A stretch of DNA of 25,078 nt from Clostridiales bacterium (GTDB lineage Bacteria > Bacillota > Clostridia > Oscillospirales > Oscillospiraceae): positions 1-25,078 of the forward strand of contig SFHQ01000025.1 in the NCBI GenBank assembly GCA_004556345.1, given 5' to 3'. Within the stretch, counting starts at the first letter, position 1. Every line of letters begins with the position of its first letter. The notes below the pieces were generated by a model. It saw only the letters and a list, made by a program, of their open reading frames with translations, made no database searches and had not been told where the DNA came from. A program made the translations under genes and the position numbers. Below are positions 15,161-21,627 of the stretch, piece by piece.

Positions 15161-16872
15161 CGCTGACGATCGACAATAGACCCGTGACCGTGCCGGAGGG
15201 CACCACCATTTTAGACGCGGCCAAGACCGTGGACATCCATATCCCCACCCTCTGCTATCTCCGGGAGATCAACGAGGTCGCCGCCTGCCGCGTGTGCGCC
15301 GTGGAGGTCGAGGGCGTGGACAAGCTGGCCGCCGCCTGCAACACCCAGGTGGAGGCCGGTATGGTGGTCCGCACCAACACCCAGCGGGTCCGCCTGGCCC
15401 GCAAGACCAACGTGGAGCTGATCCTGTCCCAGCACGTGGACCACTGCGTGACCTGCGTCCGCAGCGGCAACTGCTCCTTGCAGGCCCTGTCCAAGGCCAT
15501 GAACATTCAGGAGGTGCCCTTCCGCAACGAGGCCACCGAGCGTCCCTGGGACAAGACCCTGCCCATCCTGCGGGACAGCTCCAAGTGCATCAAATGTCTG
15601 CGCTGTGTGTCCGTCTGCGAGCGGGTGCAGTCCCTGGGCGTGTGGGAGGTCACCGGCTCCGGTGCCCACACCACCGTCCGCATCAAGGGCGGCCTGCGCA
15701 TGAACGAGGCCAACTGTGCCCTCTGCGGCCAGTGCGTGAGCCACTGCCCCGTGGGCGCCCTGCGGGAGCGGGACGACACCGAGCTTGTCTTCGAGGCCCT
15801 CTGTGACCCCACGAAAGAGGTGGTCTTCCAGGTCGCACCCGCCGTCCGCGCCGCCTGGGGCGAGAGCCTGGGACTAAGCCAGGACAAGGCAACGGAAAAG
15901 CGCCTGGCTGCTGCCATTCGCGCCATGGGCGTGAAGCACGTTTTCGACACCACCTTCTCTGCCGACCTCACCATTCTGGAGGAGAGCAGCGAGTTCATCG
16001 AGCGCTTCACCCATTCCGAGACCAGCAAGCTGCCCATGTTCACCTCCTGCTGCCCCGGCTGGGTGCGCTTCCTCCGCACGGAATACCCCGAACTGGCGGG
16101 CAACCTCTCCACGGCGAAAAGCCCCCAGCAGATGTTCGGTGCCATCGCCAAGAGCTACTACGCCAAGCTTCTGGAAAAGGAACCCAAAGATATTTTCTGT
16201 GTCTCCGTCATGCCCTGTGTGGCGAAGAAATACGAGGCCGGCACGCCGGAGGCCAGCGACGTGACCGACCACGACGTGGACGTGGTCCTCACCACCCGTG
16301 AGCTGGACCGGATGCTCCAGGCCATGCAGATCAACGTGGCCGCCCTGCCCGAAGAGGACTTCGACAGCCCCCTGGGCCGCGGCTCCGGTGCCGGCGTCAT
16401 CTTCGGCGTCACCGGCGGCGTCATGGAGGCTGCCCTGCGGACCGCCTACGCGAAGCTCACCGGGGAAAATCCCCCCGCTGATGCCTTCCGGGAGATCCGC
16501 GGCCAGAAGCCCTGGCGGGAGTCCACCTTCCACATCGGGGACATCACCCTGCGCCTGGCGGTCGTCTCCGGCCTGGCCGGGGCCAGACAGCTGATGGACG
16601 CCATTCGCGCCCGTCAGGTCTCCTATGACTTCGTGGAGGTCATGGCCTGTCCCGGCGGCTGCTCCGGCGGCGGCGGCCAGCCCATCCACGACGGGGAGGA
16701 CTTCACCGCCGAGCGCGGCCGGAACCTCTACCAGCTGGATAAAAACAGCACCATCCGCTTCTCACACGAGAACCCCTCCATCCAGGTCCTCTACAACGAG
16801 TTCCTGGGCGAGCCGCTCTCCGAGCTGTCCCATCACCTTCTGCACACCGACCAGAAGACCTGGACGCTGTAA
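15154..16872 (+). CDS. hydA: [FeFe] hydrogenase, group A, four accessory Fe-S clusters
   Basis: This 572-residue hydrogenase reduces protons or oxidises H2 at an H-cluster. The modules are an N-terminal 2Fe-2S (Cys34, 45, 48, 62), a His-ligated 4Fe-4S (His94, Cys98, 101, 107), two ferredoxin-type 4Fe-4S clusters (145/148/151/155 and 188/191/194/198) and the catalytic domain. The H-cluster motifs are intact: TSCCPGW (297-303), MPC (353-355) and MACPGGC (497-503). Ligand numbers 300, 355, 499 and 503 coincide with those I recall for Clostridium pasteurianum hydrogenase I. It is translationally coupled to the flavoprotein gene. The HydE, HydF and HydG maturation genes are not in the window. Confidence 0.96.
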   Translation: MVTLTIDNRPVTVPEGTTILDAAKTVDIHIPTLCYLREINEVAACRVCAVEVEGVDKLAAACNTQVEAGMVVRTNTQRVRLARKTNVELILSQHVDHCVTCVRSGNCSLQALSKAMNIQEVPFRNEATERPWDKTLPILRDSSKCIKCLRCVSVCERVQSLGVWEVTGSGAHTTVRIKGGLRMNEANCALCGQCVSHCPVGALRERDDTELVFEALCDPTKEVVFQVAPAVRAAWGESLGLSQDKATEKRLAAAIRAMGVKHVFDTTFSADLTILEESSEFIERFTHSETSKLPMFTSCCPGWVRFLRTEYPELAGNLSTAKSPQQMFGAIAKSYYAKLLEKEPKDIFCVSVMPCVAKKYEAGTPEASDVTDHDVDVVLTTRELDRMLQAMQINVAALPEEDFDSPLGRGSGAGVIFGVTGGVMEAALRTAYAKLTGENPPADAFREIRGQKPWRESTFHIGDITLRLAVVSGLAGARQLMDAIRARQVSYDFVEVMACPGGCSGGGGQPIHDGEDFTAERGRNLYQLDKNSTIRFSHENPSIQVLYNEFLGEPLSELSHHLLHTDQKTWTL

Positions 16873-16893
16873 CCTAACATCAGGATAAAAAAC

Positions 16894-16940
16894 CAGCGCT
16901 GCTGGCCCAAGCATCACGGGCACAGCAGCGCTGATTTTTT
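16894..16940 (+). terminator. Rho-independent terminator of the hydrogenase operon
   Basis: CAGCGCTGCTG (16894-16904) pairs with CAGCAGCGCTG (16923-16933) and is followed by six T residues (16935-16940). It starts 21 bp after the hydA stop. On the other strand it lies inside the last codons of the small gene ending at 16914. Confidence 0.92.
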
Positions 16941-17348
16941 CGGGGAAAGACGATGTAGTTTTCCATGGTCTATGAGACAGACGTTGCATGGGGCAGTATC
17001 GGGGCTTCCTGGCGGGTCAGGCGGCAGGGGAGGATGGGTGTTTGCTCCCAAACAAAAGAGGGGGACCGTCATTTCCTTTTGCAGAAAGCAGCGCAGAGGC
17101 TCCAGAAACGCTTGCGACGGGGGAGACAGCAGGATGAATCCGGGTGCGACCCGGCGAATTTCCTGCGCCAAGAGCGCCGCTTCCTGGTACGAAAAGGGAG
17201 GTGGCTCCCAGCGTCCGGGCCGCTTGAAAAAGAGAAGCTCAACGGGATGCCCAGCGTGTGTCCAACACCGGGCCTGCCGCCGCAGGGCGTGGGCTTGCAG
17301 ATCGTAACAGGAGACGAGGAATACGGTTTCTTTCTTTGGTGTTGTCAT
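16914..17348 (-). CDS. Small protein resembling a lone cobalamin-binding domain of B12-binding radical SAM proteins
   Basis: The 144-residue frame begins with a strand-like VFLVSCY, then helices, AGHPVELLFFKR (32-43), a block with ILLSPPSQ (72-79) and VPLFCLGANTHPPLPPD (95-111). This order resembles the N-terminal Rossmann-like B12-binding half of B12-binding radical SAM enzymes, in which a GG.HPT..PE segment follows the last strand. No DxHxxG cobalamin motif and no CxxxCxxC radical SAM motif is present, and the family match is tentative. A good promoter and an AAAGGA site precede the ATG. The last codons run through the hydA terminator, so the tail may be degenerate. It is divergent from an XRE regulator. 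Confidence 0.5.
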   Translation of the reverse strand: MTTPKKETVFLVSCYDLQAHALRRQARCWTHAGHPVELLFFKRPGRWEPPPFSYQEAALLAQEIRRVAPGFILLSPPSQAFLEPLRCFLQKEMTVPLFCLGANTHPPLPPDPPGSPDTAPCNVCLIDHGKLHRLSPKKSALLCP

Positions 17349-17391
17349 GGTGTGATGTCCTTTACACTAAAAATCTGATTTTCATATTTTT

Positions 17392-17420
17392 AGTATAGAA
17401 CAGAGCAAGGAAAATATCAA
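17392..17420 (-). promoter_or_regulatory. Sigma-A promoter of the minus-strand small gene, in the divergent gap with the XRE regulator
   Basis: On the minus strand TTGATA (17420-17415) and TATACT (17397-17392) are exactly 17 bp apart. The leader to the ATG at 17348 would be about 37 nt. Confidence 0.7.
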
Positions 17421-17470
17421 TAGTCTGTTTACGGGAGGAGATAATACTTATAGTCTCTTTCTCGGAGGGA
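17421..17470 (+). promoter_or_regulatory. Imperfect direct repeat before the XRE gene, candidate operator
   Basis: Positions 17421-17440 and 17451-17470 match at 14 of 20 positions, both beginning TAGTCT and ending in a GGAGG-like block, with a 30-bp period. The repeats abut the divergent promoter at 17392-17420 and reach the ribosome site of the XRE gene. This placement suits autoregulation and control of the divergent gene. Confidence 0.4.
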
Positions 17471-17476
17471 TGGACC

Positions 17477-17806
17477 ATGATCACACAGACCATTGGCCGC
17501 AAACTGCGGCAGTACCGGCAGAAGCAGGGCTACAGCCAGGAGGCGTTGGCCGACCGCGCGGGCCTGCATCCCACCTACATCGGCCAGGTGGAGCGGGGGG
17601 AGAAGAACATCACCGTAGAGACGCTGGGCAAAATTACCGCGGCCTTGGAGATTCCCATTACCGCCGTGTTTGAGGAACTGCCCCAGCCGGCAGCTCCCAG
17701 CGAAGAAAATTATCCCCTGAAAGCCTATCAGATCCTGGCCACCCTGCCGGAACGGGAGCAGGCCAAGCTCTATACGATCCTGGCGCAGATACGGACGCTC
17801 TTCTGA
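17477..17806 (+). CDS. XRE-family (HTH_3) transcriptional regulator
   Basis: This is a 109-residue DNA-binding protein. Residues 7-62 form a classic Cro/cI-type helix-turn-helix (GRKLRQYRQKQGYSQEALADRAGLHPTYIGQVERG, split 7-41). A short hinge (about 66-80) and a C-terminal helical segment (81-109), perhaps for dimerisation, follow. The ATG at 17477 is chosen because GGAGGG lies 7 nt upstream. The gene is divergent from the small cobalamin-binding-like gene and preceded by a direct repeat, so it probably regulates that pair of promoters. No effector domain is visible, so the signal is unknown. Confidence 0.9.
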   Translation: MITQTIGRKLRQYRQKQGYSQEALADRAGLHPTYIGQVERGEKNITVETLGKITAALEIPITAVFEELPQPAAPSEENYPLKAYQILATLPEREQAKLYTILAQIRTLF

Positions 17807-17884
17807 ACGGCTGATCCGCACGAATTTCCCGGAATCATCCGACAGATTTTATAAAATGTCGAACAAGAGACGGAAAGAAGGAGC

Positions 17885-17913
17885 TTGAAAAGACGTTCTA
17901 TCAATGGTACAAT
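17885..17913 (+). promoter_or_regulatory. Sigma-A promoter of the diguanylate cyclase leader
   Basis: TTGAAA (17885-17890) and TACAAT (17908-17913) are 17 bp apart. The predicted transcript starts near 17920, leaving about 218 nt before the cyclase start at 18138. Just upstream, 17840-17861 holds a near-palindrome centred on TTTTATAAAA. Confidence 0.7.
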
Positions 17914-18037
17914 AAGCTTATCAAAGAGAAAGTACAAGAGTAGGAATTTCTTGATACTATATATGATAGGCGGTCTATCGGCAAAAATAATTCAGGCCTG
18001 TTTCTAAAATGTTACATAGGGACGAGTAAGAATGTAC

Positions 18038-18084
18038 GGGAAGTCTGGAAACCGCAAGCGGTTTCAGGGCTTCCCATATTTTTT
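18038..18084 (+). terminator. Intrinsic terminator inside the diguanylate cyclase leader (candidate attenuator)
   Basis: GGGAAG (18038-18043) pairs with CTTCCC (18070-18075) and GAAACCG with CGGTTTC around a CAAG loop, followed by ATA and six T residues (18079-18084). It lies between the promoter at 17885-17913 and the start codon at 18138. A short stem, GATAG/CTATC (17965-17979), lies further upstream. The arrangement is that of a transcriptional attenuator or riboswitch expression platform; no known aptamer was recognised by eye. Confidence 0.7.
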
Positions 18085-18137
18085 AGCGAAGCAGTATGGC
18101 AAATTCCGGGAAATCAATCAGACATGGGGGAATCGAT

Positions 18138-20024
18138 ATGCTCCAAACAAAGAAGCTGCTCGCACTGGCTGTGGTGCTGGCGGCGCTGATCTCAGTCGCT
18201 ACCATTGCGTATGAGAATTATATTCAGGATGAGATCTACCAGGAAAGCGCCGACCACCTGCTGGAAACCTATGGTCAGGTGGCAAAAACATTCACGTTGT
18301 TTGCACAGCGCAACTGGAACGTGCTGGCCGACTGGGACAGTGAGCTGCAATCTATCGCGGAGGAGAAAGACGTTGCAGCCCTTTGGCAGGAGCTGGTCGA
18401 GCGAAAGAATTCCTGGCAATACAGTGACTTCTACATGTTCAACGAGGACTGTCAGTTCCTGACGGCCTCTGGCCGCCAGGGGACGCAAGACAACATCCGC
18501 AGTGCGTTTCTGAAAATGTATGAGAAGAAGGAACCATGTGTCTCTGCCTATATCGCCTCCAGCGACCAGCGAAAGATCGTGTTTGCCATTCCGCTCAGCG
18601 AGGCCTTCACGCTGGATGGCGTCACCTACACAGGCGTTGCGGTGAGCTACGATAACGAAGTCGTGGAACGGCTGTTGGGAGAAGTGATCTTCGATGGAGA
18701 AAGCGACTGCTATATCACGAGAGTGGATGGGAGTATCCTGCTTTCTTTGGAGCCTGAGACGGAATTTTCCGAGGGCATGGAGGACTTGTTTGGTTTCCTG
18801 GAGGCGAAGACAATGATGCCGCAGGAGGATCAGAGCAGAGTGCAGCAGGACATCGCAGAAACGAAGAGCGGGAGCGCCATGTGTATCTACCGGGGGTCGA
18901 AATACTATTTGGTGTATGAACCGGTGGGGATCAAGGACTGGTCGATCGTCGGCGCAGTCAACAGCGCGGTCGTGGATTCCGGCATGGAGAAGGTAAAACG
19001 GGTGACGATCCTGGTCCTGGTGATCCTCTTTTCCATGCTGCTGGTGACAACGATCACGATCCTCATCATCAGCATGAGAGCCAGGTTGGACAGAGAGCGG
19101 CAGGCGCGGCAGCAGGTGGAGGATAAAAAGAAGCTGGCCGAGCAGCTCTTTCAGGGCATGACCCGGATCGTGGACCGCTTTGCCGTGGGCGATCTCAGCA
19201 AGGACCGCTATGAATACCATGAGAACCAGTTCGATGGACCGATCTATCCTGAGACGGGGCGATACCAGGACCTGTTGGATGGGATCACCAAACACTATCG
19301 GCTTTTAGGCAACGCAGAAGACGTCCACGCAGGCCGCTTGCTGACGCCGGAGTATCTGCGCAGCGTCTTAAAGACAGAGCAGGACAGCATGAAGTTTGAG
19401 TACTGCGACCAGGACCAAAATATTTATAAGGTCATGCATGTGATCCCCATGGAATGGGACGCAGAGGGTGCGCTGACGAAGGTCATGATGATCGCGCAGG
19501 ACATTGGAGAACGGGTGGCGCTGGAGACCATGGCCAACACAGACGGTTTGACGGGCCTGTTCAACGGGCGGCATTTTGGCACCGTTTTGCAGGAGAAGGA
19601 GAAGAAAAAGTTTCCCTTCGTGCTCTTCTACCTGGATCTGGACCGCTTCAAGCCCATCAACGACACCTACGGCCATGACATGGGGGACAAGCTGCTGAAA
19701 GAGGTGGCTGCCCGCTTGCAGCGGTGCATCCGGAGCAAGGACCATGCCTTCCGCATCGGCGGGGATGAGTTTGCGCTCCTGATCGGTGCGGACCTGGATG
19801 AGGCGCACTGTCAGCAGCTGAGAGACAGGATCCGGCAAGAGCTGTCACAGCCGTTTTATCTGGAGGGACAGGTGCTGCACGTGGGCGTCAGCTGCGGCTA
19901 CGCCGCCTACCCAAGGGACAGCAGCCGGGCCACGGAGGTCCGCATCCTGGCAGACCAACGCATGTACGCCCAAAAAGAGGAACACCATGGAGGCGGTCCG
20001 GCCAGCGGCCCGGCCAAGCGCTAA
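18138..20024 (+). CDS. Membrane diguanylate cyclase with extracytoplasmic Cache-like sensor and GGDEF domain
   Basis: The 628-residue protein would make cyclic di-GMP from two GTP. It has transmembrane helices at about 6-24 and 288-313 enclosing a roughly 260-residue sensor region that looks Cache-like. A coiled-coil stretch (about 314-345), a PAS-like region (about 380-460) and the catalytic domain follow, with YLDLDRFKPINDTYGHDMGD (498-517) and an exact GGDEF (541-545). An inhibitory-site RxxD (RSKD, 532-535) sits five residues before GGDEF, so product feedback is likely. The ATG at 18138 has GGGGGAA 6 nt upstream; an earlier ATG at 18096 lacks any site. Base use looks less GC-biased than in the neighbours. 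Confidence 0.93.
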   Translation: MLQTKKLLALAVVLAALISVATIAYENYIQDEIYQESADHLLETYGQVAKTFTLFAQRNWNVLADWDSELQSIAEEKDVAALWQELVERKNSWQYSDFYMFNEDCQFLTASGRQGTQDNIRSAFLKMYEKKEPCVSAYIASSDQRKIVFAIPLSEAFTLDGVTYTGVAVSYDNEVVERLLGEVIFDGESDCYITRVDGSILLSLEPETEFSEGMEDLFGFLEAKTMMPQEDQSRVQQDIAETKSGSAMCIYRGSKYYLVYEPVGIKDWSIVGAVNSAVVDSGMEKVKRVTILVLVILFSMLLVTTITILIISMRARLDRERQARQQVEDKKKLAEQLFQGMTRIVDRFAVGDLSKDRYEYHENQFDGPIYPETGRYQDLLDGITKHYRLLGNAEDVHAGRLLTPEYLRSVLKTEQDSMKFEYCDQDQNIYKVMHVIPMEWDAEGALTKVMMIAQDIGERVALETMANTDGLTGLFNGRHFGTVLQEKEKKKFPFVLFYLDLDRFKPINDTYGHDMGDKLLKEVAARLQRCIRSKDHAFRIGGDEFALLIGADLDEAHCQQLRDRIRQELSQPFYLEGQVLHVGVSCGYAAYPRDSSRATEVRILADQRMYAQKEEHHGGGPASGPAKR

Positions 20025-20046
20025 GGGACCGAGATCGGGAAACGGA

Positions 20047-20373
20047 TCAAACAAACACCATCTGCACCAGGAACATGTACAGCACGGTCCCGCCTGCGAT
20101 GCTCAGGAGGATGTTGTGCTTGCACTTGTGCAGCACGCCCACGACCACGATGGCAATGGCCTCCGGCAGACCGTGCCAGCCGGTGAAAACGGCGTCTTTC
20201 AGACAGAACACGACCAGCAGGCCGATGACGGCGCTGGGTAGCACGGCCCCCAGATAGCGGACGAAGGCCGGCGGCTCTTTTCCCTCCGGGAAGAAGAGAA
20301 AGGGGAGAAAGCGCGTGGTCATCGTGCCCAGAACGACGGCGACGATGGTGAGGATCTGCTGGGGAATGGTCAT
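20047..20373 (-). CDS. azlD: AzlD small subunit of branched-chain amino acid exporter
   Basis: This 108-residue membrane protein has about four hydrophobic helices. The N-terminal TTRFLPFLFF and the FVRYLGAVLPSAVIGLLVVFCLKD segment are typical of AzlD. With AzlC it exports branched-chain amino acids. Its ATG overlaps the azlC stop as ATGA, with a GGAGGAG site inside the end of azlC, so the two subunits are coupled. The gene converges with the diguanylate cyclase with only 22 bp between stops and no evident terminator. Confidence 0.93.
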   Translation of the reverse strand: MTIPQQILTIVAVVLGTMTTRFLPFLFFPEGKEPPAFVRYLGAVLPSAVIGLLVVFCLKDAVFTGWHGLPEAIAIVVVGVLHKCKHNILLSIAGGTVLYMFLVQMVFV

Positions 20374-21101
20374 GGGGTCTCCTCCTTCCGGGTGAGGGTG
20401 TGGTCAGACGGGGCTTTTTTCGCGGGGGTCAGGCGGCGCATAAAAAGAAAGCAGACCACGATGAGCGCCATGGCGGGCAGCAGGAAGTGGTCGCTGCCCA
20501 GCACCAGCAGGCAGAGCATCGTCACGGCAGCGCCGATGACGGCGGGGCGGTGGTCCTCGTTGACCTCCCACTGGCTGACGAACATGACCACGAACAGGGC
20601 AGTCATGACGAACTCAATGCCCTTGGTGTTGAAGTGGATGATGTAGCCCAGCAAGGCCCCCGCCGTGGCGCCGGCCACCCAATAGGCCTGGTTGAGAACG
20701 GTCACGAAGAACATGAACCAGCCGGGGTCCACCCCCTCCGGTGTATCCACCGTGCAGTGGATGGAAAACGTCTCGTCGCACAGGCCGAAGATGAGGTAGG
20801 GCTTTTTCCAGCCCAGGTTTTTGAATTTGTCCAGCAGCGACAGCCCATAAAACAGATGCCGGGCGTTGACCATGATGGTCAGCAGAAAGGCATGGACAGG
20901 CTGAAAGGTCGGCAGGAGCAGCAGATTGGCTGTGACGAACTCCATGGACCCGGCAAAAATGAACAGGCTCATCAACAGGGGATAGACAAAGGAAAACCCT
21001 TGGCTTCGCATAAAAAAGCCATAGGACATCCCCAAAAACAGAAAGCCCACGCAGATGGGTAAGGTATAGGGCAGCGCGGCGCGAAATGCCTTGGTTTTCA
21101 C
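20370..21101 (-). CDS. azlC: AzlC large subunit of branched-chain amino acid exporter
   Basis: This polytopic membrane protein of about 243 residues has six or more helices. Family segments include LPYTLPICVGFLFLGMSYG near the N-terminus, FAGSMEFVTANLLL and NARHLFYGLSLL. It forms the exporter with AzlD, encoded next with an ATGA overlap. I choose GTG at 21101: the only ribosome site, GGGAGG, lies 7 nt before it. The ATG at 21107 (two codons earlier, giving 245 residues) would have only 1 nt of spacing. A sigma-A promoter lies just upstream. The 3' end carries a basic, probably cytoplasmic tail. Confidence 0.93.
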   Translation of the reverse strand: MKTKAFRAALPYTLPICVGFLFLGMSYGFFMRSQGFSFVYPLLMSLFIFAGSMEFVTANLLLLPTFQPVHAFLLTIMVNARHLFYGLSLLDKFKNLGWKKPYLIFGLCDETFSIHCTVDTPEGVDPGWFMFFVTVLNQAYWVAGATAGALLGYIIHFNTKGIEFVMTALFVVMFVSQWEVNEDHRPAVIGAAVTMLCLLVLGSDHFLLPAMALIVVCFLFMRRLTPAKKAPSDHTLTRKEETP

Positions 21102-21137
21102 GGACATTCCTCCCAGTCAAAAAATTCGTGTTTTCTT

Positions 21138-21167
21138 ATCTTAGCGCCGCCTGTTCCACTTTGTCAA
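21138..21167 (-). promoter_or_regulatory. Sigma-A promoter of azlCD
   Basis: On the minus strand a perfect TTGACA (21167-21162) and TAAGAT (21143-21138) are 18 bp apart. The leader to the azlC start is about 30 nt. Confidence 0.72.
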
Positions 21168-21323
21168 TCCCTAGAGAAAAGATAGGCAAATTGGAGAAAT
21201 TTCCTGGGATAACTTTTGCAGAAAACGGACATTCTAACCACGAAGGCCAACGGGAGGCTTTGCTTTCTGTGGGGCCGTTCAATCCAACGGACTGCAAACC
21301 TGCGGTCCTGGGAGGTTTCCGTA

Positions 21324-21548
21324 ATGAAGCTGATCGACAGGATCGCCCTGGTCCTGGTCATCCTTGGTGGCCTGAACTGGGGCTGCGTGGGCATCTTCGG
21401 CCTGGACCTGGTGGCCGCCCTGTTCGGCGGGTCGGCCAGTGTGCTCAGCCGAGTGGTGTATGTCCTCATCTGCCTGGCTGCGCTGTGGAGTATCACTCTC
21501 TTTTTCCGGGAGGACCCTGTGGAGCGCAGAGCCAAGGGGAACGCATGA
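21324..21548 (+). CDS. DUF378-family small membrane protein
   Basis: This 74-residue protein has two hydrophobic helices, about 5-30 and 40-58, and the family hallmark GGLNWGCVGIFGLDLVAALFGG in the first half (split here at 14-35). The function of the family is unknown. The ATG at 21324 is chosen for length and for GGGAGG upstream; a longer in-frame start at 21216 would add a non-conserved basic extension. A possible stem AAACCT (21296-21301)/AGGTTT (21313-21318) covers part of the ribosome site. The gene stands alone, ending in a terminator shared with the convergent uracil permease. Confidence 0.88.
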   Translation: MKLIDRIALVLVILGGLNWGCVGIFGLDLVAALFGGSASVLSRVVYVLICLAALWSITLFFREDPVERRAKGNA

Positions 21549-21552
21549 GATC

Positions 21553-21593
21553 AGAAAAGCGCGTACCGCAAATTCGGCGGCACGCGCTTTTCT
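21553..21593. terminator. Bidirectional Rho-independent terminator
   Basis: AGAAAAGCGCGT (21553-21564) and ACGCGCTTTTCT (21582-21593) form a perfect 12-bp stem with A/T-runs on both sides. It serves the DUF378 gene on the plus strand and uraA on the minus strand. Confidence 0.9.
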
Positions 21594-21627
21594 TCTCGTC
21601 TGTTTCCGATCAGAACGAAGGAATTTC

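Noticed and set aside
17914..18084. c-di-GMP-I (GEMM) riboswitch before the diguanylate cyclase
   Set aside because: The conserved GGCAAACC and GACGCAAAGCC blocks are absent; kept only as an unclassified leader.
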